This document shows, piece by piece, positions 39,346-49,639 of a stretch of 64,000 nucleotides of DNA; positions within the stretch are counted from its first letter, which is position 1; each line of letters starts with the position of its first letter. A program made the translations under genes and the position numbers. The notes below the pieces were generated by a model. That model searched no databases, had not been told where the DNA came from, and saw only the letters and a list, made by a program, of their open reading frames with translations. Origin of the DNA: Austropuccinia psidii. Taxonomy: Eukaryota; Basidiomycota; Pucciniomycetes; Pucciniales; Sphaerophragmiaceae. Location: assembly GCA_023105745.1 (NCBI GenBank), contig JALGQZ010000003.1, positions 42,804,185 through 42,868,184 of the forward strand, written 5' to 3'.

Positions 39346-39397
39346 TTCCAAAAATGACATTGAAGACTCAGACGTCTCTGAAAGTGATGAAATCAAT

Positions 39398-41310
39398 ATG
39401 ATGAATGCCCAAATTAATATTATTTCATTAATATATGAAGTACTAGATGTAAACTCAAGCTTACCACAAGTTAGAACATCTGATACAAACCTCACAACTA
39501 TACAAGATGCCAAAATGCATGGAACCAAGCCTGCAAAAGAAATGGGATATAAAGCTGGAAAATTAAGTATAAGTGTTGTTATGGTAGAAAACCAAAAGGA
39601 GAAAGTAAACCTGGACACAGGGGCACACTGAAACTGCGTTGGGAAAAATTATTTAGAAAAAGTTATACCAGATTAGAAAGATAAGCTTACCCTAATACAA
39701 GGGGTTATATTTAGTAGTGCAAGTGAAAGAATGAAGCCCCTTGGAATAATTGACTTAAGACTAATTTTCCCCCACCCTTCTCAATGTAAAGTAGTGAAAG
39801 TAGAGTTTATAGTAATTGAAAACTGTACTAGTTGCCACTTTATCCTTGGAAATGATTAACTTTCAGTATATGGTATAAATATCTCTAACCAAACAGACAA
39901 ATCTTTCAACATAGGGGACAATAAAAGACAGAAATTTGGTTTTTTGAAAAACAAAAAACAAATTACTGTTATAAAAAATTAAGAGACAATCCCAGAAAAA
40001 CCAAGTGAGCAGCTTATAAAGGCAGAACTCAATCAATATTCAACAGAAAATATTAAGCAAAAATTGGTTGATCTCTTATACAACATGCAAAAGTGCCTTT
40101 GCAACTGACAAAGAGCCACTAGGTTCTATCATTGGAAAAGAGGTAGAAGTTCTTCTCAATGTGGAAAAATTGTATCCACCCCTGCTAAGAGGACCAGCTT
40201 ACCCAGCTAGCCCAAGAGCTAGAGAAGCCTTAGAAGTACAAATTAAAGAATTAATGGACCTAGGGGTATTAAGGAAACTAGGACATAATGAACAGGTAGA
40301 GGTCACTATGCCTGTCATTATAAGTTGAGCAGAATCCATGAGACATTAACACAATTGTCACAGGCTAAGTTCATTACAGCCAGGGATCCCCTGAAGGGCT
40401 TTGACAAAAAGATCTCACCAGACAATTCCAGAAAGCTGATTGGATAATAGTCAATTGTGGAATATATGAATACCTAAGAAATCCTTTTGGTATAAAAAAT
40501 TCCACTTCCCATTATCAAAGGATGATGAATACCCTATTTCCTAAAGAATTATTGGAAGGATGGCTAATAATCTACATTGATAATATTGTAGCTGTCTTGT
40601 AAACTTGGGAAAATCACCTAACAAGACTAGAAAGAGTCTTACAGAAGATAGTACACATAAATAGGAAAATTCCCTTGGAAAAAATGTCATTTTTCCTACA
40701 GTAAACTAAAGGAACTGGGACATGTTGTATCTGGACTAAGCTTGGGAATATATAAAAACAAAGTATAAGCAGTACTACTGCAACCGATTCCCCAAGCCAA
40801 AAAAGAAATGAAATAGTTTCTAGGATTTTCTGGACATTACAGACAGCATATAAAAGACTTTTAAGGAATTTACAAATTGTTTTAAAAGCTCTGTGACCAA
40901 CAGACAGTCTATGAAATGACCAAAGAAATAGTAAAAGCATATAAGGAACACAAGAAAGCCTTCAAAAATGCCTTGTTTCTTGTAATTACAGATTGGAAAT
41001 TACCATTCAAGCTGTAAATTGATGCTTGTGAAGATGGATTAGGTGCTGCACTACACCAAACACAAATCATCAATGATAAATATGTTGAAGGGCCAATTTG
41101 CTTCATTTAAAGACAAATTAAGCCAACAGAAGCAAGATATGGAGCAAGCAAAACGGAATGTATTTGCCTAGTATGGGACTTAGAAAAATAAAATTATTAC
41201 TTGGATGGCACAGTGTTTGATTTAATCACAGACTTTAATTTGGTAAAATCTCTATTAGACATGAAAAAACCAAATTGCATATGCTAAGATGGCAGACTGC
41301 TATCCAAGAG
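39398..41310 (+). pseudogene. G2 protease, reverse transcriptase and RNase H, broken
   Basis: Protease: NLDTGAH at about 39611-39628, followed by a stop, and a C-terminal HFILGND at about 39838. RT: an open stretch 40068-40328 carries SIIGKEVEVLLNVEKLYPPLLRGPAYPASPRAREALEVQIKELMDLGVLRK (start of the domain, wording as in rust Gypsy). The palm continues in changing frames with GIYEYLRNPFGIKN about 40461 and IIYIDNIV at 40570, where the second Asp of the catalytic pair reads Asn. RNase H reads around 41010-41120 with [19 protein letters not shown]. Every part is interrupted by stops. Confidence 0.87.
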
Positions 41311-41322
41311 TATTGATGAAAT

Positions 41323-43010
41323 ATGACTATATTTAATAAATATGGAAATATTCATAAAAATATAGATGGTCTTAGAGGAAGGGCTCTAGCAAATACACCT
41401 GAAAACCCAGCATGGGTACTAAAGGAAGAAAACCATAAAGAAGCACTATGTTTTACAGATATTGGCACAGAATTCTTTGACAAAGCAAAACAAAGCTACA
41501 ACATGAACAAGAGCTTTCATATTTTATGCCAACTCTTAAAGAAAGACTGTAAAGACCCATTTTTATCTACCAAACTAGATGAAATATGAAAGAAAGCTTA
41601 TGATGAAGGAAGATTTCACCTCCTTGATGTAAATATTTATCATAGAACCAAAAATACCTGTGTCCTGACCTAGAAAGATAGAGTTTTAATAAGCACTATA
41701 CTACATGAATGTGATGATAGTCTTGTATTTGGACATCTCTCAGAATATAGGATACTAGAAAGAGTAAAAACTTGCTCTTGGTGGCCAAATTGGAGAAACA
41801 ATGTTTCAGAATATTTTAAGACTTTTGACAGATGCCAAAAAGGAAATAGAGCCATAGACAAGAAATTTGGAATGATGATCCAAATCCAAGAGCCAAAATA
41901 CCAATGGGAAATAGTTCAGATGAATTGGGTTACAGCTCTGCCCCCAGGAGGAGATAGAAGTTATAATGCATATCTAGTGTCAGTTGACAGGTACAGAAAG
42001 GCCCCAATGCTCTTACCATTCCATAAAGATGACACAGCTATAGACACAGAGCTAATGATATGGAATAGAGTCATTAGTCATACAGGTGTATTACAAAATA
42101 TCATAAGTGATAGAGATGCCAAATTCACTTCAGCATTATGGACAAATCTCCATAACTTTTCTGGAACCAAATCATCATTCTCAAAAGCTTATCACCCTCA
42201 GACTGATGGTTTAGCAGAAAGAATGATACAAAATTCAGAAGAAATGATCAGAAGATTCTGTGCTTATGGTCAGAATTCAAAGACTCTGATGGCATTACCC
42301 ATGATTGGTTTACTCTTATATCAGCTCTTGGACTGGCATAAAAGACATAAATACATTCTTCAACTGGAAAAACACCAGAGATGTTCTAAAAAGGCTGTAA
42401 TACAAGACTTCCTTATGAAACTATCAAAAAGGACTCAGTTGATATACATCCACCAGAAAGAAGTTTCAAAATAATGCTTGAAAAAGCAAGACATCATGCA
42501 AACAGATGTATGCAAGATTCTGTTCAATATGAAAAAGAAATATGGGACAAAAGTCATAAGCCACCTGATTTTAAAGTAGGAGACTTGGTCTTAGTATCAA
42601 ATCTAAAATTTAATAATAGAAAAGGCTCAAAGAAATTGAAATATTCCTTTTCAGGAGTCTTCATGATAAGAGAACTAAATGGCCCTGATGCTGTGCAGCT
42701 AGAACTAACAGGTAAATTAATGAAAAGGCACTCAACCTTTCCTGTAAGCCCAATAAAACCTTACAGATCAAGTGATAAGGAGTTATTTCCACTAATAAAC
42801 AAACTGCCACTATGAATAACTCATTTAGAAGAAGGAAAAGAAAAGAAAATTGTAAAATTCCTCAAAGACAGGAGGACAAGAAACAAAAAAAGGGAATAGC
42901 TTTTAAGGTATGAAAACACAACTCAAAAAGATGAATGGATACTTGAGAAAGATATAACTAATGCTGATAAGCTATGAAGGATTTTTAGACATTAAAGAAG
43001 ACCCAAAGAA
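41323..43010 (+). pseudogene. G2 integrase with chromodomain, broken
   Basis: Linker (41323-41589), then the finger (about 41690-41850) with HECDDSLVFGH and a tail in which the first Cys reads Phe (YFKTFDRCQ). The core (41872-42474) keeps SDRDAKFTSALW and HPQTDGLAERM, but the first acidic residue reads Asn (QMNWVTALPPGGD, about 41918). The next frame, 42474-42815, carries DFKVGDLVLVS, GVFMIREL and HSTFPVSPIKPY, the C-terminal barrel. A decayed chromodomain with a stop at the LL(RY) position follows to about 43010. The 3' LTR begins 120 bases later. Confidence 0.9.
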
Positions 43011-43131
43011 TAGAAAAATTAATCATTATTGAGCTTCAACAGTAAGAAGGTCTATTGAAGATGTAGGACAGTGGATGATACCTTAATGAGCTATATCAGA
43101 TTGTGGTACAATCTCTTTTGGTTTTAGGGAA

Positions 43132-43578
43132 TTTGAGCCTTTGAGATTTGACTACATATCCAAAAACATCACAAAAACTTGACAAAACTAATTTCAACAA
43201 TGATAATTTAGATTATAATCTTAAAGTAAGTAAAAATGTCATAAAAAGGCAAAAATTCTCAATTATCTTAGAAACCAATGGGTAAAAATGTGAAATAAAT
43301 TACACAATTGGATTCCACGTCAAAAACTAAACATATGAAATTTATATTCCATATCTGTAAAGTCAATACTTACTGAGATAACCTGAATATATACACTCTT
43401 AGGATCAGTGCATATTCTCATGGCTTTTAGCTCATATATTTTGAAGTATGCATGATAAAGAGTTGATAAGAAAATATACTTACCACAAAATAGCTGTAAA
43501 AATATAGGTATAAGCTTTATTTGGAAAGCTAAAAACAAAGCTAAAACTTACAAGGGTTTACTGAGAAAAATAGCAATA
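43132..43578 (+). repeat. G2 3' LTR, left part
   Basis: Starts TTTGAGCC, preceded by AGGGAA as a short polypurine remnant. It matches 24145-24590. It breaks at CAATA (43574-43578), the target of the S element. Confidence 0.92.
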
Positions 43579-44125
43579 TGTAAGCTGGGGTCTCTTTTGT
43601 GACTTCTAGTTTATATAGAAGGAATTCAATAAATTAATTAAAAGTGGAATACTGTTAATATAAGATAAAAGAGACGTCACTATGGCCAAACTATAGTATT
43701 ATTAGTGGAATGAGCTTTACTAATAATATTAAAGATAATTTGTAGTTTATAAGTAAGAGAAATTACTACTTAAAGTTTGAGAGATCTTATACTCTTTAAA
43801 GTAATAAATAATTTAATTTAAAGTGTGAAAAATATATATATATAAAATTGAGCTCTGAGGTATCATTCAAAGGTAAGAATGATCCTCTTCAATATTGTAA
43901 ATACAAGAATTAAAATGATTTCATGATATCATCAAAAGAAAATGAAATAATGATTATATTTACAAAATCAAATTATGTAATAAGATTCTTTTATTACATC
44001 ATCAATATTTAAAATAATAAGGTTTGATTTTTAAGTTAAGGTTTGAACATAATAATTGAATAAAAATAGAAATTGGAATTGGAGACGGTGTAGCAGGTAA
44101 GCCAGTACATGCTTGCAGGCCCACA
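43579..44125 (-). repeat. S element LTR (left)
   Basis: 547 bp, TGTAAGCTGGGG...GGCCCACA on the + strand. Nearly the same as 45643-46183. It contains an alternating TA run at about 43832-43846. Confidence 0.9.
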
Positions 44126-44175
44126 TTTCATAACACTAAAAAAATAATCAAAAAATGATGAAAAGAAATAAACAA

Positions 44176-45357
44176 TTAATAATAACAACTGTATTGATTT
44201 ATGATTTTAATAATAATATTTTGAGTTTTCAAATTATTAAAATAAAGTTCTTTTCTTTTTGTATATTCTGAATCATAGAAATGGTTACAAGTTTGTATTT
44301 CTTCTCCATTTAAAAATTCAAAATAAAATGAATTTTTGCGTTTTTTTATTTCTTCAATGTATATTTTCAATTTTTTGTAGTCTTCATTTGGAAAAAATAA
44401 CTTATCAATGTTGATCAAACTATCAATGTTTGTTTTAATGTTCTTTAAAGCCATCGATATTGTTTCCTTCAGTTTTGTAGATTTCCCAATCATACCCTTT
44501 GCTATGAATTGTTGAATTTCATTTTTTATTTTGATTTAATCAAACATTTCATTCTCTTTGTTAATAGTCTTTTCACTGTTAGTGGTCTCTGCAGTAGATT
44601 TCGCGTCTGAAATTTGATTTATTGGATGATTGTTGACTTTTAAATGCCACATACTGCTATTACCACTAATTGATTTAATGTTATTGTTATTCACTTAAGA
44701 CTGATTAGCACTGGAATTTCTATCCTTTTTACTTGTATTTGCGTTGAGTCCTCTACTAGCCAAACTATTACTATACTCCTCAAGTGTATTGGACTTATAT
44801 GCAGGGGAAAGATCTGAATCCAATGAGAAGTTGACAGTTGTATTACCACTGTAAACTTCTGAACCTGTATTTTCCTTTTGATCTGTTGCTAATTCAGTTG
44901 GTGACTTGCTGCATTCTTTATGTTTCATTCTTTCTTGATCATAACCAACAGCAAGAGATGCTGTAGGTTGTTTAAATGGTTTTGTGTGACTATCAGATTG
45001 AGCATTAAGGTTAAAACGACTGAATGAGGGGATAAAAGATGTATGAACTGAGCTGTTAATATCTGCATTACTAACAGTATCTTCTGAGACTGTATTTTTC
45101 ATTAGCTTCTTACTCAAACACAACCAAGGATTGCAATTTGCTGAATTCATTATATTTTTCTTCTGATCAGTGCCTCTAGTCTTTCTATTACTAAGATGTT
45201 TGCAATTCAACAAAGCTGTGGATCTAGTAGTGGGTTTTCTGGGCTGACGACGGGGTGTATATTGGCTAAATCTACAATTATTGTTCATCATTACAGATAA
45301 GCTATGAGTGATATTACTCCTTTCCTTCATGATTAAAGAGAAGTTATTAAAAACCAT
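44176..45357 (-). pseudogene. single reading frame of the S element, unknown function
   Basis: From ATG 45357 one frame runs 394 codons to a stop at 44176, broken only by TAA at 44697-44695 and at 44538-44536; neither changes the frame. The N-terminal two thirds are rich in Ser, Asn and Thr with a basic patch (RRQPRKPTTRST), so probably disordered. The last 110 residues look helical and charged (KNIKTNIDSLINIDKLFF, YIEEIKKRKNSFYFEF). I see no capsid, zinc-knuckle, protease or polymerase motif. Upstream on the same strand a pyrimidine tract ending CCTAG precedes an in-frame open stretch (about 45410), so a short first exon and intron are possible. CpG is denser here than in the surrounding elements, for example CGCG near 44601. 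The protein may be a degenerate gag or a captured host gene. Confidence 0.55.
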
Positions 45358-45642
45358 TACTACGGATTGATTGAAAGTATTATGATGTTTATTTTCAATG
45401 CTAGATGAAGTAATGGATGGATCTAACTAGGAAAGAGAGTAACAATGTAAAAGTGATTTGGTATAGAATATTCACATCTTCTGGAATTTTTGCAAGTAGG
45501 AAAATCAGAATACTCCTTGATTTTTCTGATGATGGAGCAAGAATAGATGGAATTTTTAATTAGGTAGTATTGGAAATCTAATTAATTTATTAGAAGTAAT
45601 TAGCTAATCAATTATTTCTAATAATAATTTCAATATATTGAA

Positions 45643-46183
45643 TGTAAGCTGGGGTCTCTTTTGTGACTTCCAGTTTATATAGAAGGAATTTAATAAATTA
45701 ATCAGAAGTGGAATACTGTTAAGAGAAGATAACAGAGACGTCAATATGGTTAAATTATAGTATTATTAGTGGAATGAGCTTCACTAATAATATTAAAGAT
45801 AATTTATAATTTTTAAGTAAGAGAAATTACTACTTAAAGATTGAGAGATCTTATATTCTTTAAAGTAATAAATAATTTAACTTAAACCGTAGAAAAAAAA
45901 TATATATATAATTTAGCTCTGAGGTATTGTTCAAAGGTAAGAATGATACTCTTAAATATTGTAAATACAAGAGTTAAAATGGTGTCACAGAAAGATTTCA
46001 TGAAATCATCAAAAGAAAATGAAATAATAATTATCTTTTCAAAATCAAGTGATGTTATATCATGATCTTATTAAATCATGAATATGTAAAATAATAAAGT
46101 TTGACCCTAATAATTGAATAAAAATAGAGATTGGAGTCGGAGATGGTGTAGCAGGTAAGCCCGTACATGCCGGCAGGCTCACA
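45643..46183 (-). repeat. S element LTR (right)
   Basis: 541 bp, TGTAAGCTGGGG...GGCTCACA on the + strand. It differs from the left copy at a modest number of sites and by a small insertion near 45980. Confidence 0.9.
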
Positions 46184-46188
46184 CAATA

Positions 46189-47559
46189 GCTGTTGACCAC
46201 CTTAATTTGAAAGTGGTCCTTACTTGAAAAAAGTGAATATTTAGACTCTACCAGCTCATATGTGAGTAAGTATGGAATTTCCATCATGATATTAAAGGTA
46301 TAACCCCCCAAAATCATGGTTTGAAGTGTTAAATAGTAGATTTAAACAGAAAAGATGAGTGACAAGAAAAATAATCAAAAATAGAGTTTTGATTATGTAA
46401 TGAAATGCTCTTGAAAGCTTAATATGGAAATGCCAAGATATCAGAATTCACTCTCTGAATAGATTTACCGCAAACAACTCAAAAAGTATTAATGATAAAA
46501 GTTAAAGATTAAAAATAATCATTTATCATCACAACCTGTAATCTTATTTTAAGCTTAAAAGTTAAACAAGTGATAAAGCTGGTATATAATAGTATATTAT
46601 GATTCAAAATAATAACATGCACAAAGTTTAATTTTTTACCAAGCCTATGAGGTCAAAAAGCTTAGAGTTACAGTGATAACTCTACATAATGGCATAATAA
46701 TGAGAGAAGAAGGTAATTATGATGTACTCCCTTATAAGCCTAAAAATATTGATCAATTCCAGTGGATACCATGGATATAAGCCTACTAGAAGCCTTCTGG
46801 ACTCTAAGAGGGAGGATTTTAATATAAATAGAGCTCTTTTCCCTATATTTCCCCATCAAACACATCAAAAAAACACTAAAACATCAAATTAAAAGGTAAT
46901 ATCTTTATTATTTATAAATAAGACTATTATATTATTAGAGACCAAAGATAAGCTTTGTAGTAATCACTAGATTGGATGCTATTAATCCAATATTTTGTTG
47001 TTTTTGTTAAATTCACTTAAAAATTTCTAAATCCACATAAAAATAGTTAAATTTGTAATTCTCTCTATGTTTTATTAGAAATACAATTCAACTAAGATTT
47101 CTTTATATTCTGAGCTGTGAACTGATTCAAAATTATTATATTAAGTGTTGAAAGTAGGTTATTTTCTCTTACTATGATATTCTTCTCTTTATTACTATTC
47201 TTAATAATTCTGTTATTAATATAAATAGTATTTATATAAATACATAGCTTTTCAATTAGTGATATTACTGTTATAAGTTGTTTTTTATTATTTACTAGCA
47301 ATTTTTTACACATTGAGTATTTGTTGGTAACAATAATAAAGTGCCATAAATATATTAATTATCCAATATTAATATATTCATTTTTATTATATTATTTTAT
47401 GTATTTAAATAATAGAGATATTTTTTATGCAATAATTATAATAATAATTTATTATTATAATTATTTCCAATTGTTTTCTTGATTAAAATTAGGAATTTCA
47501 GAGTACAATAAGTAAAATATTAGTAATGTTTACTTATTTTTTCATAGTCAAACCTTACA
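46189..47559 (+). repeat. G2 3' LTR, right part
   Basis: Resumes after the second CAATA (46184-46188) with GCTGTTGACCAC and runs to CAAACCTTACA, then the CACTT duplication. It carries the best-preserved TATA box of the family (46823-46830). Confidence 0.92.
46823..46830 (+). promoter_or_regulatory. TATA box of the G2 LTR promoter
   Basis: TATAAATA followed by GAGCTCTTTT. It is conserved in the solo LTR (32461-32468, -) and decayed in the 5' LTR (about 35890), as expected of the RNA polymerase II start of an LTR. Confidence 0.65.
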
Positions 47560-47564
47560 CACTT

Positions 47565-48190
47565 TTAAATGAAAAAATAATTTCCAAAAAAAGATGAATA
47601 TATTCCTAAAATATTGAGCAATGCAGCTTGTTAAGGGAAATAAAAATATTTAATGATAGAACAGTACAGAATATAGCCAGATTATTCAATCTACATCCAA
47701 TTAAGGACATTAAACACTTTGATTTTCTTTTAAATATAAGGTAAAACTAATAGTTTGAATAAAAACTGAATTTTTTTGACAAATTAAAATTGGCATATTG
47801 AAAATTCTCATTCAGAATCGAAAATATGACATTGTATTCTTTCTGAAAATTCTGGAAAAGTTCCAAATTTGGAATAAGAGTGCATATTCAAAGGGAGGGA
47901 ATGCTAGCACTTCCAAGAAAGGGTGGCTCCCCATTTAGTCCCACCTGTCCAAAAATACCACCCCCATAATAGGGTCCTGTACAAACCTGGAATCCCCACT
48001 TGCTCGACTTGTCCCAAAATAATAAGTATGGAACTTGCCAGAATTAACAAGGTACCCGCTTGAATCTCTCTCCAGATTCAAGATTTGGATTTATCTCTTT
48101 GCACCCACTTTTATCTCATTATGTTACTCACCTATGCACCCAAAACTTACTTGCAAACAATCTCATATTGTTGTTTTCCTCAATGAAGAA
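47565..48190. other. spacer right of G2
   Basis: No gene or element end recognised between the G2 target duplication and the first tRNA-like unit. Confidence 0.5.
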
Positions 48191-48194
48191 AGAC

Positions 48195-48425
48195 TACCTT
48201 AATTAATGGATACCAAGAAAGGAGGGACTTGAACCCTAATTGTGGACATTAATAAGAAATTCTCTTTGCCAATTGAGCCAAGTGCTCATTGCAGATGAGC
48301 CATGAGTGAAGAAATCATTCCTTCTTTGACTATGTATTAGCCCTTTCTACTCATGGTGTAGCAAGTGTGAAAGAATTCTTAAAAGCATCTATAAAATTCT
48401 CAAACACTCCCCTTTTCTCTGTGCA
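48195..48425 (-). repeat. repeat unit A with tRNA-like core (48210-48287)
   Basis: On the - strand the core has an A-box-like TTGGCTCAATTGGCA and a B-box-like GGGTTCAAGTCCC, whose seven-base loop TTCAAGT fits the tRNA T loop. The acceptor arms no longer pair. Flanking sequence, including GCTCATCTGCAAT upstream and a GAATTCTT box, is shared with units B and C. This fits a tRNA-derived SINE-like repeat, not a working tRNA gene. Confidence 0.6.
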
Positions 48426-48559
48426 GGGTTGCAATGTCATATTTAATAGGATTCTGGATATTTTGACAAATTTTCCAATTTGGAAAATGGACTTCTTCCA
48501 CTTTCTATAGTGTTTATTGAAGCAACTAACTCTTGCTAACATGAAAGAGTTAGCTTCAG

Positions 48560-48775
48560 TCTCTCAGCCTTAATTCATGAATACCAACCACTGAGGGACT
48601 AGATCCCTCATTGTCAAAATTAATGAGTGATTCTCTTTACCAATTGAGCTAAGTGATCATTGCAGATGAGCTGTGAGTGAAGAAACCATTCCTGATTTGA
48701 CTATCTATTAGCCCTGCCTGATCATGGTGCAGAAGGTATGAAAGCATTTATAAAAGAAGCTATAACATTCTCCAA
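48560..48775 (-). repeat. repeat unit B with tRNA-like core (48586-48658)
   Basis: The best-folding copy. The 73-nt core on the - strand starts GATCACT and ends AGTGGTT, which pair over 7 positions with G-U pairs included. The T arm GAGGG-ATCTAGT-CCCTC pairs perfectly over 5 bp, and TTAGCTCAATTGGTA is an A box with D loop. The anticodon arm is lost and the T loop is not canonical, so it is a tRNA-derived repeat, not a functional gene. Confidence 0.62.
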
Positions 48776-49204
48776 AATCATAAGAATTATCAACAAGAAT
48801 AACATTAACATGTACAATGTGTCAACAAGCTAAGAAAAACCATTATTGACCAATTTCATAATTTTTGATCATGGCCATGGATGACAATATTAAAGTCAAG
48901 CAAAATTCTTCTGATATCTCCTCCTCCCTTGCCATTTAAACACAATCAGAAGCTGATTATGACTCCTCTGGTCTCAATAATCTTAGGCTCATGTGGGGAA
49001 ATGTCAAGAACCATAACTTTGTAAATGGAGCCAGAATCATATTTATCGGTTAACAAAGATGGCTGTTTGAACAAATATAATCCCCTAAAAAATACCCCTG
49101 AAACCATTTAAGATAATTGTAGCCACCCTCCCACCAACGGAAATGCAAGAAATCCAATATTTAAAGCTATTATGAGGTAAAAATGTCAGAGTTTGTTTTG
49201 GTCT

Positions 49205-49425
49205 CTCAACCTTAATCCATGATTACCATGCATTGAGGGACTAAAGCCCCCATCATTAAGATTTATTAATAATTCTCTTGCTGATTGAGCTAAGTTCTCA
49301 TTCAAGCTGAGCCATTAGTGAAGAAGCCATTACTGGTTTACCATGTATTAGCCCTGCCTAATCATGGTACAGCAGGTGTACAAGAATTCTTAAGAGAAGC
49401 TATAAAATTCTCCAAAAAACATCTA
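49205..49425 (-). repeat. repeat unit C with tRNA-like core (about 49226-49299)
   Basis: Shares the flanks and spacing of units A and B. The A box reads TTAGCTCAATCAGCA and the T arm GGGGGCTTTAGTCCCT. It is the most decayed of the three. Confidence 0.55.
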
Positions 49426-49639
49426 AGGCCTACAAAATTACCACAAATTCTGAATTATATTTTTTCAATTTACTTCAAAGTTGATGCCCAAAAAGATTTG
49501 GGTCCTTGAGAAAAATCAATATTGTTCCACTTATAAGGGTCAATATTGTAGATAAATTTCAGGAACCCTTTCTTTAGCCTATAATCTAACTTACTAACAC
49601 AATTAATAAGTATCAAAATTTCTGTTATGGGCTGCAACA

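Larger units (their letters stand above)
43579..46183 (-). mobile_element. S: LTR-bounded non-autonomous element in the G2 3' LTR
   Basis: Two direct repeats (43579-44125 and 45643-46183, about 545 bp) bound a 1517-bp interior, and CAATA flanks the whole on both sides (43574-43578 and 46184-46188). The G2 LTR sequence continues across it without loss. The repeats have TG...CA ends. Read on the - strand they start TGTGRGCC and end GCTTACA, close to the G2 LTR ends, and the only reading frame is also on that strand, so I orient it as -. There is no RT, integrase or protease. A 14-base palindrome TTCAATATATTGAA (45629-45642) abuts the right repeat. No clear primer-binding site or polypurine tract was found. 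Confidence 0.9.
24145..47559 (+). mobile_element. G2: Ty3/Gypsy chromovirus, split by two later insertions
   Basis: A Gypsy retroelement whose LTRs start TGTGAGCC (TATGAGG and TTTGAGCC in the two copies) and end CCTTACA (CCTTAGA in the 5' copy). It is flanked by CACTT at 24140-24144 and 47560-47564, a 5-bp target duplication. The 5' LTR is 24145-25221 plus 35882-36626 (about 1822 bp), interrupted by G1. The 3' LTR is 43132-43578 plus 46189-47559 (about 1818 bp), interrupted by S. The internal region, 36627-43131, has gag, protease, reverse transcriptase, RNase H, integrase and chromodomain remnants in that order. Removing the insertions leaves an element of about 10.2 kb. Confidence 0.93.

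Noticed and set aside
48210..48287. functional tRNA gene
   Set aside because: A and B boxes are good but the acceptor and anticodon arms do not pair, and two sister copies are equally decayed, so a repeat is the better reading.
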